Shown here one piece after another: positions 8,701 through 16,900 of a DNA stretch of 28,436 nucleotides. Position 1 is the first letter of the stretch. Each line of letters begins with the position of its first letter. Position numbers and translations under genes: made by a program. Origin of the DNA: CAYMWF01 sp964394085 [NCBI: uncultured Gemmatimonadota bacterium]. GTDB lineage: Bacteria > GCA-2686955 > CAYMWF01. The stretch lies in NCBI GenBank assembly GCA_964394085.1, contig CAYMWF010000055.1, forward strand, positions 1 through 28,436, read 5' to 3'. The notes beneath the pieces are model-generated. The model was not told where the DNA came from. It saw only the letters and a program-made list of their open reading frames with translations, and did not search any database.

Positions 8701-10271
8701 CCCTTCTGCTCGCAAAGGAATCCACCGGGGGAAGCTTCAACGCCAGGCGTTACGTGCTCTTCGGCGACCCCGCCATGCGGATGCCTCTCCCGACCCTCGA
8801 AGCCGAGCTGGACGGGACGCTGCCGGCGGCAGCGGTAGGCCCCCTCGATACGGTGACCGTGACGGGGCGGTTCCGCTACCCGGGCGAAGAAGAAGCCGCG
8901 CCCGTCGACGGCGTCATCCATTTCAGGGTGAGGAGCTCCGGTTACGAGGATATTTTCCGGGTGCCGAAGAACGGGCGGATGCTAGATTATTTCAGGAAGG
9001 GAGCTCTCATCTACCAGGGCACCGCCGACGTGATCGACGGCCTGTTCGAGCTCGGCAGCCTGGTTCCGGCGGATTACGGGACCGGCCCCTTCGGCTCCGT
9101 GAGCGCATTTTTCGAATCGACCGGCGGCGAGACGGGAAAGGTGCAGTTCGACACCCTCGCCTTCGAGGGCAGCCCGTTCGCCCTCGACGCCCTGACATTC
9201 ACGAGCACGGAGGGCGGCCCGACTATGGAAGACGAGATACTCGAGCAGGTCTGGTGCGCCGCCGCGGAGCCTTTCTCCTCCGACTCTCTCTCCTGGAAAC
9301 TCGACGGAATGCCGGACGGGTACGAGGCGGATTTCACCCCGGGGGGCTGGGTGAAGCTCGAGATCGAGGAGATGATCGGCGACGGAAACCCCGGGGTGTT
9401 CAGGATTTACGCGGGCGTCCCCGACACCGCCTCGGGAGAGGAAGCGGACTTCCCCTTCATCTACAGCACGGCCGATACCGCGGCGCGGGGATGGAGCGAT
9501 CCGGAGAGGGGGCACGGCACCCTGGAGATCGTCACGGATGACATGGATGCCTTCTCTTTCGTGATGCTGCGGCCGGCCCCCGGAAGCGGAATCTCCCCCG
9601 ATTCTTCAGGACCGTCGGTATCTCTCCGGATCGACGGCGCGGGGCACCGTGCGGGTATACGGGCTTCCGCCAGGTCGGAAATCGACTTGAGGTTCGAAGA
9701 TCCGCAGGGCATCGCCCTCGGCGGGTTTTCCTCCGCCGGAATCAGGGTGAGCCTTTTCAAGGAGGACCAGTCCCTTCCGTTTACCTCCGCCGACATGACC
9801 GGCGGTTTCGAGTTCGATCACGGCAGCTTCACGGCCGGAACCCTGGAGTTCAACCTGGCCACTCTGGCCACTCTCAACGCCACCGATTACCGGCTCGGAG
9901 TCGAGGTCCATGATAATACGGGGGCTCTGTCGGAAACGGAATTCCGGTTTACGGTGGGTGACGTGCTGGAGCTGCACGGTGTCGATGCCGTGCCGAATCC
10001 TTCCTCGGGACCGGTCTATTTCGTATGGCAGACGATCCCGGGGCTTGAATTCGATGCAGCAATTAAGATATATACTGTAGCCGGGCGTCGAATTAAAACG
10101 GTTCGTGAAACGCCCGTCCAGCGGGGAGACATGTCCTGGGTCGAATGGGACGGTCTCGACGAGCGCGGCGACGTCCCCGCCAACGGATTGTATCTATTCC
10201 GGCTGGAAGTGAAAGATAAGGGGAGCGGTGAACGGGCCCGGGCTACGGGCAAGATGGCGATTCTTCGATAG
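5718..10271 (+). CDS. PorU-like gingipain family (C25) cysteine peptidase
   Basis: The 1517-residue exported protein has the architecture of PorU, the T9SS sortase that removes the C-terminal signal of cargo and attaches it to the surface. After the signal peptide comes a long N-terminal beta-rich region. The C25 catalytic domain lies at about 655-1030, opening DYLIITAADY and containing LLGGDGIYD. The catalytic pair is H895 in YLGHGNE and C930 in FFAGSCSVGRFD. The spacing of 35 is close to that in gingipains. The domain closes with VLFGDPAMRMPLP. The C-terminus (1421-1517, start VPNPSSGPVYFVW) is a FlgD-like/type A domain ending KMAILR, resembling the M6 peptidase tail. The start ATG lies inside the preceding gene's end. 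Its unusual N-terminus holds a 27-bp repeat. It could instead be an exported peptidase cargo, but the PorV and SprA-like neighbours favour PorU. Confidence 0.85.
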   Translation: MIFRITGYNRPAVRRSVGRPADRRSIGRPAVRRSVGCPAAWWPVLLLASILALFPAAGAAAAGTMEVLLRSATETGFTAEFTFEPGGGRDHEKGWVPDMGGCGPLERQGAPTVPVKDVSFALPPGHRSRVTVSSSAFMEKSGVRVRPLPRYEDNALEPHYIENDAIYDAPGTYPGLLAEVTDPGIRRGCPIAHLRFYPVQVDPLAEKVTIYNRITVSVTFHPSSESPSANRSSGPVNDPFFDRVVSRSVLNPGFVPKWRLSRKESSFIAGSGTLIAGGGKNRGGLSGYDDPSAFQLSDNWVRMGVDQTGLFAVTPSFLEDSGIDAATITPAGMRLFYGGGEPLPLDPEEEPPALGEIAVHVIDADENGAFDGDDVLYFFGEAAARYSVGAGEYLFNPYTVENVYWLTWDGSFEYPPARAAVLDCTPSSPLAAEAPGAAAYARGEEERLNPRSRGYWWVWQDFYLPGEETRCFDFEAPAASPGETCSLRVRLYGSVSGNHRALVSLNGSDLGEAAWYGKKEFFFETTATALEEGENTLCVSVPRDENPDDALYMDYVEVFYTKALQAEGRSYQAFPTASADTLEYGIAGFDETDENIAFFVADPCSLEIIEGFSFAGGELTFQLPPSPAGRLLVSDTDAVPAPVSAAPVGEFRLRNPSNRADYLIITAADYSSAFEPLAAYRESSDGLAVETVLLEEIYNEFAWGMVDPTAIRNFLKHAYFYWTAPAPWYCLLGGDGIYDLKNHMGFTNPRSVVPTHQEESTTLVAGDCLDDWFFYLEGDDHSLEMAGGRIPAGTPDEASAMVEKVLLFERDASPGLWKHTVTMAADDQVTDRWYTETEHTVDTEKLADSISPCWSVDRLYLVDYVPNAAGKKPDAQDALLERFGEGRVWVNYLGHGNETVLAHETLFSSPGDVLSLSNSERQPVFFAGSCSVGRFDRLDIQCLAELLCQEGEKGASASIAATKETYATLNYTMTNVLFSKLFACPGDEHFTVGEALLLAKESTGGSFNARRYVLFGDPAMRMPLPTLEAELDGTLPAAAVGPLDTVTVTGRFRYPGEEEAAPVDGVIHFRVRSSGYEDIFRVPKNGRMLDYFRKGALIYQGTADVIDGLFELGSLVPADYGTGPFGSVSAFFESTGGETGKVQFDTLAFEGSPFALDALTFTSTEGGPTMEDEILEQVWCAAAEPFSSDSLSWKLDGMPDGYEADFTPGGWVKLEIEEMIGDGNPGVFRIYAGVPDTASGEEADFPFIYSTADTAARGWSDPERGHGTLEIVTDDMDAFSFVMLRPAPGSGISPDSSGPSVSLRIDGAGHRAGIRASARSEIDLRFEDPQGIALGGFSSAGIRVSLFKEDQSLPFTSADMTGGFEFDHGSFTAGTLEFNLATLATLNATDYRLGVEVHDNTGALSETEFRFTVGDVLELHGVDAVPNPSSGPVYFVWQTIPGLEFDAAIKIYTVAGRRIKTVRETPVQRGDMSWVEWDGLDERGDVPANGLYLFRLEVKDKGSGERARATGKMAILR
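5745..5835 (+). repeat. 27-bp in-frame minisatellite in the PorU-like signal peptide
   Basis: Three 27-bp units (5745-5771, 5772-5798, 5799-5825) and a partial fourth encode the nine-residue repeat RPAVRRSVG with small variations. They form an arginine-rich n-region before the hydrophobic core WWPVLLLASILALF. The unit length is a multiple of three, so copy-number changes would keep the frame. Confidence 0.92.
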
Positions 10272-10296
10272 AGCGCCTTCATTCGAGGAGATTTTT

Positions 10297-11958
10297 ATGA
10301 CGAACGGGAAATTCAAGCGGATTCTCACGGCGGCTGCGATGATGCTCGTCCTTCCAAACCTCTCGTTTGCCGTGGGCGAGGATATCCCGTGGCTGCTGTT
10401 CCCGATGGGGGGGAGGGCCGCCGGTATGGGAACCGCCTTTACCGCGGTGGGTAAGGGGACCGAAGCCGTGATGTGGAATCCCGCGGGGCTCTGTAAAATG
10501 TACGAAGACAGCCCGCTGTTTCGGAGCTCCGACCTGCTCGAACCCGAAATTCTCGTTCTCAAGCTCAAAGAAGGACAGGATCCGGTAAGTGAATATCTCG
10601 GTGAAAGTCTCTCCGGGAAAGTGACGAACAAAATAAACTCCTATTACGCGGGTCTCGATGAGTTGAAAAGAAAAGAAATCAGCGATGCCCGCCGGTTCGT
10701 GAAGGCTCTCGCCTCCCCCGGTTCCGCCGCCGAAAAAACCCTGGCTTCGCTCCTGCCGGAGGATCTGGTCGAGGAAATGAAGACCCTCGAGGCAAAAACG
10801 GAGCCGCCCCCCGAGCTGGTTTCATCCCTCGTGGAGGAAATCAACGCCGTGTGCAGCGGCGACCTCGTCTACGATCCTGAAACAATGAAAGGTCTGAAAC
10901 TCGATACCTACACGAAAGAGCTTCTGAAAAAAGGCGTCGAAGGCGAAGTCAAGACCAGGCTGAACCTCCTCCTGTGGGCCAGGACTTTCAAGAACATGCT
11001 GAAAAGCGAGGAACCGCCTGCGAAACTGGTCAAGGAGCTGGTCGCCGATCTAAACGAAATTCTAGAAAAGGAAGAGATCTTCGACAGGACCCGTTTCGCC
11101 GGCGTTCCGCTGACGAGAAAGACCCGGTACATGGCTGAACGGCCGGAGGAATACAAGACTCACCGGACGGCGGTCAACCGCGAGCTTCTCGAATCGACCT
11201 ATCCGGGAATCATGTCGAAAAGACGGTCCCAGCTGCTCTTCTCCCACATGGAGAACATAGTCGACCACCAGGTGGAGTATATTTCTTACGGGTTCTCGGC
11301 AAAGAGTCTCGGTTACCTGGCGGGCACTTTCTACCTGGGACATTTCGGCGAACCGATAGAAAGAACCGATTACTGGGGTTATCCCCAGGGCACCATCCCC
11401 GTCTGGGACATGTTCCTGACCGGGACGTGGTCCTTCCCCGTTCTGCAGGAATCGATGATAGGAAACATCTCCTTCGGGACGAACATCAAGCTGATACTCT
11501 CGATGCTCGATCATTACTGGGGTTATACATTCGCCCTCGATTCGGGAGTCCTGTGGGAGCCTTCCGAGTCGATCGCCCTCGCCGCGGTGGCCAAGAATAT
11601 AGGGCCGAAGCTGCAGTACAAAGACTACTACCAGTCCGACCCCCTTTCGGCCCGCCTGATCCTGGGCTGCAAGTACGATGTCTATAAAGATCCCGACAAC
11701 TGCATCACCCTGTCGGCCGACCTGTATCAGAGCCTTGTCGTGGATGAAAAAACCTATTACATGGGCGGTGAATACAGCTACATGGGGATCATCGCCTTCA
11801 GGGGCGGCTACAAGTTCGAAAAAATCGGAAAATCGAGCGGGCCCACTTACGGTCTGGGTATCGGTTTCGGCAGGTTCAAGCTCGACATAGCGCTCATGGA
11901 AGGCGCCATGGAGGGTGCCGAACAGCAGCAGGTATACTCGTTCGTCGTCGATTTCTGA
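10297..11958 (+). CDS. PorV/PorQ family outer-membrane protein with large helical insertion
   Basis: The 553-residue protein starts at ATG 10297, preceded by GAGGAG at 10285-10290; a longer in-frame start at 10228 lies inside the upstream gene. It has a signal peptide MTNGKFKRILTAAAMMLVLP and the PorV/PorQ signature FPMGGRAAGMGTAFTAVGKG...MWNPAGLC (36-66). From about 67 to 316 the sequence turns into a charged, lysine/glutamate-rich, mostly helical segment. At about 317 (HMENIVDHQVEYISYGF) barrel strands resume and run to the terminal YSFVVDF. A typical PorV is 350-400 residues, so the insert explains the extra length. It lies 25 nt after the PorU-like gene. Its likely role is an outer-membrane adaptor for surface export; what the insert does is unknown. 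Confidence 0.78.
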   Translation: MTNGKFKRILTAAAMMLVLPNLSFAVGEDIPWLLFPMGGRAAGMGTAFTAVGKGTEAVMWNPAGLCKMYEDSPLFRSSDLLEPEILVLKLKEGQDPVSEYLGESLSGKVTNKINSYYAGLDELKRKEISDARRFVKALASPGSAAEKTLASLLPEDLVEEMKTLEAKTEPPPELVSSLVEEINAVCSGDLVYDPETMKGLKLDTYTKELLKKGVEGEVKTRLNLLLWARTFKNMLKSEEPPAKLVKELVADLNEILEKEEIFDRTRFAGVPLTRKTRYMAERPEEYKTHRTAVNRELLESTYPGIMSKRRSQLLFSHMENIVDHQVEYISYGFSAKSLGYLAGTFYLGHFGEPIERTDYWGYPQGTIPVWDMFLTGTWSFPVLQESMIGNISFGTNIKLILSMLDHYWGYTFALDSGVLWEPSESIALAAVAKNIGPKLQYKDYYQSDPLSARLILGCKYDVYKDPDNCITLSADLYQSLVVDEKTYYMGGEYSYMGIIAFRGGYKFEKIGKSSGPTYGLGIGFGRFKLDIALMEGAMEGAEQQQVYSFVVDF

Positions 11959-11985
11959 GATTGGTCCGTAATCGGAGTTGAAAAT

Positions 11986-12867
11986 ATGAAAAAAGCGTTC
12001 ACAGCCGTAATTCTACTCTCTGTGCTGGCACCCGCCGCCGCGGCTCTTTCCATCGATAATCCGCTGCTGGCCCCGCTCTATTCGATCGATCCGGCCCGCG
12101 ATATTTCAGGGAGTGACGATACCTTCAGACTCCGGACGGCAATCGATCCCGACCCGTTCTACGCCTTCGCCATGTCGGCCATCGTCCCCGGCTCGGGCCA
12201 GTTCGTGTACGGAAGCACCCTTAAAGGAGGCATTTTCCTGGGCCTCGAAACCGTCCTGGCGGGCGGAAGTTACGTACTTTACCACCGCGGAAACCTCAAG
12301 ACCGATGATTTTATGGATTACGCGGTTACCAACGCCGAGGCTTATTCGAACGGTTCGGACGAGTATTTCGAGCATGTCGGCAACTGGCGGGCCAGCGGAA
12401 CCTTAGTAGAGGATGTGGAAGGTTTCGCCGAGGTCCGTTTCGACGAGGAGGAATACGGTTATAAAACATACAATATGTATGTATGGGAGCGGCTTTACAG
12501 CGAGTACCGCTTCCCCGTCGAACCGGAGGGCGGCTGGACAGGCGGCCTCGAGGATATCCCCGAGGAAGACAGGCTCGATATGTACGAAGATTTCCTCGAC
12601 GACGCCTGGTCGGAGGATAAGGGATGGGAATGGACCGACCAGCAGGCTCTGAACACATATATCGATAAACGGGCCGATGCAAACTCCTACTACAAGAACG
12701 CGACCTTCCTGTTGAGCGCGGTCATCGTGAACCACTGCATAAGCGCCATCGACGCCGCCAGGACGGCGTCCAACCGGCGTTATATCGACGACGACGGGTT
12801 ATCGATGCAGGTTTTGCCCGACAGGATCGATCCGAAAGTCTTTCTCCAATGGAAAACAAGGTTCTGA
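11986..12867 (+). CDS. DUF5683-like envelope protein
   Basis: The 293-residue protein has a signal peptide (MKKAFTAVILLSVLAPAAAA). A conserved-looking block AMSAIVPGSGQFVYGSTLKGGIFLG (62-86) resembles the PGxGQxYxGxxxKG pattern of DUF5683-type proteins common in Bacteroidota and relatives. Hydrophobic segments follow at about 83-100 and again near 245-255 (FLLSAVIVNHCISAIDAA). The middle (about 110-235) is acidic and aromatic. CGGAG at 11973-11977 precedes the ATG by 8 nt. The gene lies 27 nt after the second PorV-like gene and overlaps the next gene by 19 nt, so it belongs to the operon. No enzymatic motif is visible; a structural or assembly role in the envelope is a guess from context. Confidence 0.6.
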   Translation: MKKAFTAVILLSVLAPAAAALSIDNPLLAPLYSIDPARDISGSDDTFRLRTAIDPDPFYAFAMSAIVPGSGQFVYGSTLKGGIFLGLETVLAGGSYVLYHRGNLKTDDFMDYAVTNAEAYSNGSDEYFEHVGNWRASGTLVEDVEGFAEVRFDEEEYGYKTYNMYVWERLYSEYRFPVEPEGGWTGGLEDIPEEDRLDMYEDFLDDAWSEDKGWEWTDQQALNTYIDKRADANSYYKNATFLLSAVIVNHCISAIDAARTASNRRYIDDDGLSMQVLPDRIDPKVFLQWKTRF

Positions 12868-13916
12868 ACGAATTGAATCGTCTCCGCTCCGGCGGAACCC
12901 GCAGGCTTTTCGCACTGTTGTCCGTGTTCGTGATTGCGGTTGTCCAGGGATGCGCTCCGGTCGTGGTGACCGAAGAAGCTTCCCGGAGCGCCGTTCAGGC
13001 GGTTCGAAACATCCCTGAACGCAGACCGCTCCACGTCGAGCTTCTGTGGGAAAAAACCGCCGAGCCGGCCGGAACGCCGGGGGGGTTCAGCCATCCCACC
13101 GATGTCGCGATCAATCCGGAAGGTTACGTGGTCGTCACCGATTCGCACAGGCACCGGGTGCAGCTGTACCGCGAGACCGGCGAATGGGTCGAAAGCGTCG
13201 GCAGGGACGGGCACTGCGAAGAGTGCCTCCTCATACCGTCCGCCTGCCATGCCGGCGATCTGCTGTCTCTGTACGTGGCCGATGAGGGCTCCGGAAGAAT
13301 CATGCAGTTCCACTCTCTCAAGGGCGGGCGCGGAGCGGCGTTCATCAGGCGCGTCCTGGACGGGCAGACGGTGGCCGACATGTTCGCCGGCAGCGGCGCC
13401 GGTTTCGCACCCATCGACCTGGGACGCCTCCCGAACGGCGACTGGGTGGTCCTGGATCGGGGGTCTTCGTCCCTTCTCTTCTGCGATCCGTTCTGGCGTC
13501 CCGTCACCACCGCCGGCGGAAAACTGGAAGGCGGTCCCGGCAGGCTGCTCGATCCGAGGGCGCTGACCATAGACACCGACGGTTCCAGCTACGTGTGCGA
13601 CGCCGGAACCAACCGGATAATCGTATTCGACATGGCCGGAGTCCCGGCAGGCGTTATAGGCCGCGACGCCGATCTCAACGGGCCGGCGGGCATCGCGAAC
13701 GACGGGTCCGGGCTTCTTTTCGTCGCCGATACCTTCAACAACCGCGTCGTCGTCCTCGACCGGGACGGCCTGATGGTCCTGGACCTGAAAGAGCTTCACG
13801 ACGAAGCCGGGGAGCTGCTGCGGCCGGAAGCGGTGGCGGTATCTCCGGACGGGATACTGGTTGTGGCGGATACCGGGCATTTCCGCATTCTCTGTTTCAG
13901 GCTGTTTTATCAATGA
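12849..13916 (+). CDS. NHL-repeat beta-propeller lipoprotein
   Basis: The 355-residue protein has an N-terminal hydrophobic helix and a lipobox V-Q-G-C with lipidated C35. The remainder is an NHL-type beta-propeller. Recognisable blades include YVVVTDSHRHRVQLYRE, SYVCDAGTNRIIVFDMAG, LLFVADTFNNRVVVLDRDG and ILVVADTGHFRILCF. Such propellers are protein or ligand-binding platforms, here tethered to a membrane facing the periplasm or the surface. The gene overlaps its upstream neighbour by 19 nt and the next gene by 4 nt (ATGA), and has no strong ribosome-binding site, so translational coupling is likely. Its place between the DUF5683-like and SprA-like genes suggests an accessory part of the export machine. 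Confidence 0.8.
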   Translation: MENKVLNELNRLRSGGTRRLFALLSVFVIAVVQGCAPVVVTEEASRSAVQAVRNIPERRPLHVELLWEKTAEPAGTPGGFSHPTDVAINPEGYVVVTDSHRHRVQLYRETGEWVESVGRDGHCEECLLIPSACHAGDLLSLYVADEGSGRIMQFHSLKGGRGAAFIRRVLDGQTVADMFAGSGAGFAPIDLGRLPNGDWVVLDRGSSSLLFCDPFWRPVTTAGGKLEGGPGRLLDPRALTIDTDGSSYVCDAGTNRIIVFDMAGVPAGVIGRDADLNGPAGIANDGSGLLFVADTFNNRVVVLDRDGLMVLDLKELHDEAGELLRPEAVAVSPDGILVVADTGHFRILCFRLFYQ

Positions 13917-16900
13917 GGGTTTTCGTCTCCCTCGCTCTTCTCTTCGCCTGCTCCCCTCTCCGGGGTGAAATCCTCCTCGGCGGGAGCCTGTACGAGCGGA
14001 GCGACATTTTCCCCGGCCGCGGAAACAACGGTCCCTACCCCCTGTCCGCCTCGTTCGTCGAGCCCGGCTCCGATTCCCTCCTCGTAAACGGTGAATTCCT
14101 CGAGAGCGGAGTCGATTACAGGCTGGATCCCACGTCCGGAAATCTCACCTTCTACCGCCGCGTCGAACCCGCGGACACCGTCGAGGTCCATTACCGCGCG
14201 TTCCCGATTCATTTCAGGCACCTGTACGCCCGCCGGTCGGCGGCGATGGCTTCATTCCGCGATCCGCAGGACGGGGCCGCCGCCGGCGAGGAAGGCGCGC
14301 CCGGAGCCGTCCCCGGCATACCGGGCGGAGAATGGCATGAAACCAGGCGTTTGAAACTTTTCGGAAGCAAAAGCGTCGGCTTCACGCTCGGCGGGGGAGG
14401 TTTCAGCCTCGACCAGTCGCTTCACGCGAGTATTTCAGGGCAGGTGGCCGAGGGCTGGGAAGTGCGGGCCGAACTGTCCGATCAAAGCCTCCCGTTCCAG
14501 CCCGAGGGCACGACGGAAGATCTCGAGGAGCTCGACCGCATTTATATCGAGCTCGAGTCCAGGCGTTTCAACGCGGTTTTCGGCGATTTCGCGTACCGGC
14601 CGGATGAAGCCGAATTTTTCGCAGTGGAGCGTAAGCTCGAGGGTGTGTCGTGCAGGTATCAGGATAATGCGGCGCGGATGTCCGGGGCCGCCGCCGTTTC
14701 ACCGGGCAGGTTCAATCATACCACATTCTACGGCAGGGAAGGGGTGCAGGGGCCTTACGAGCTTCCCGGGGCCGACGGCGAAACCGGTATCACCGTGGTG
14801 GCCGGCACGGAACGGATCTGGGTCGACGGCGAGCTCCAGACCCGCGGCTCCGACAACGATTACACCATCAGCTACGACAACGCGGAAATCACGTTCACAC
14901 CCTGGCGCCTGGTCACTTCCGAATCGAGAATCGTCGCCGATTACGAGTACGTGGCGGGCACCTTCAGAAAGCAGCTCTATTCGGGGAGCGCCGGGATATC
15001 GCTCGCGGGCGGCGCCCTCGATTTCGACGCCATATTCTTCAGCGAGGAGGACGACACCGGGAGTCCGGTCACCGGTGAGCTGGACGAGGCCGAGCTGGAT
15101 GCCCTTGCGGCGGCGGGCGACGACCCTTCCCTGGCATTCGTCAGCGGGGCGACGGCCTCGCCGGACACCACGGGGGACTATTCCGTCGGCGCGGCGGGTT
15201 CGGATACGTTCTATGTCTATACTCCGGGCGAGGGCGCCTGGCAGGTGGTGTTCAACCGGGCCCGCTACGGGGCGGGCGACTATACGAGGGAGATCGCGGA
15301 TACGGGCGGCCTCTACTACGAGTACGCCGGTTCCGGAAACGGCGATTACCTGCCCGTGGTCTACCTATCGCTGCCCGGGCGGACCAGGATAGCGGATCTC
15401 AGGATGCGGGCCGCCGGCGGACCGTTTTCGCTGTCGGCGGAAACGGCGTTCAGCATCAACGACCCGAACGTCCTGTCGGGCGGGGGCGGCGGATCGGGCG
15501 AAGGGGGGAGCGCGGTCCTGCTCGAGGCCGCCGCCGCGGGCGAGGCCGCCGGCGGTTGGAGAACCGGAGTCTCCTACAAGAGGATCGGAGAGACTTTCGC
15601 CACGGTCGGAAGAGTGGTCTCATCGCGGGACGACGAAAGATGGAACGAACAGGGTTCGCTCCTCCGGACCGGTATCGAGGAGTGGCGGGTCACCGGTCTC
15701 GCCTGCGAGAACGGTCTTCTCCGCATGGAGGGCGAGACCGCCGTCGCCGACCATGATAACGGAACCAGGGAAGAACGGTACGGAGCTTCCGCCCGGCTCG
15801 GAAAGTCCGGCCAGCCGCACGAAGTGAAGATAAACGCCAGCCAGCTCGAGCGCTCCAGGCTTCCGGAAACTTCTTCCCTTGAAAGGTTTTTCAGGAAACT
15901 CGAGGCGGAAGCAGTGACGAAGCTCGGCCCACTGTCGCCGCGCCTGAAGTACGATCACGAGCGGCGGATCCCCGCTGCCTCGGGAGAGGGAGTCCTCTAC
16001 CGGGAATATGAAACCGGCTGCACCGCGGGCACCGCCGGCAAGGGGGTCGAGCTCGACGCGTCCGCCACCCTCCGGGACGATTTCAGCGGCGAGGGCTGGG
16101 AAGCGGATGAAAAGACCGCCAGGTCATGGACCACCTCCGGCGGTCTCTCGTTCCGCCTGCACTCCACCGCCGCCGGGCGATGCGAGGTCAGCCACAGGGA
16201 GAGAGAGACTTTCGGCGACGGCGGCGACGGAAGCTCTTCCTCGGATCTCGTCCGGGCGAATCTCTCCTTTTTCCCCCTGAACCAGTCGCTCAGGGGCGAC
16301 ATGGAGTATGAGCTTTCCGGCTCCGACGAAACGAGATACCTGTACCGCTATGTGGCCGTCGATCCTGATTCGGGCACCGGATTATACAGGTTCGACGACG
16401 ATGTCGGCGCATGGTTCCGCGACGCGGATCACGGCACGCACCGCCGTATCAGGGAAGAGAGCGGCGACTCCGGACGGCTTCTGAACGCCGGGTTCATGAC
16501 CCGGTTGAACTTCTCTCCGGCCCGTTACATGGACGCCCCCGGGTTCCTGAAACATGTTTCGTGCAGTTTTTCCCTCGATCTGTCGGGCAAGACCGAAGAT
16601 CCGTCGATTCTTTCGGCGGCTCTTTTAAGGAAAAACGGCTATTCCGTGTCGCTGAACAGGAGTCTCGACGGCAGGATAGACATATTTCCCCTCAGGGAGA
16701 GCTTCGGGTGGGGGCTCTTCGTCGCCGCATCGGAAATCGTCGACAGGATCATCGTGAACAGCCGGCGGGACAACCGGCGCTTCCGGGGCGGCGCGGATGT
16801 GCGATGGTCTCCTTCGGAGGAGCTTTCACTGTCGGCATCGGGCGAAGCGGTGACGGAAAACGAAATACAGCTCGATGCGGAATCCTGGGAAACGACCGGT

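Noticed and set aside
8540-9541. 333-residue plus-strand frame within the C25 peptidase gene
   Set aside because: It is an arginine-rich shadow of the long gene, with no domain features.
9853-9875. Local 9-bp direct repeat in the PorU-like gene
   Set aside because: It is only two copies giving LATLAT in the protein, which is trivial.
13595-13912. N-terminal extension of the SprA-like reading frame
   Set aside because: It lies entirely inside the NHL lipoprotein gene in another frame, is arginine-rich low complexity, and the signal peptide begins at 13913.
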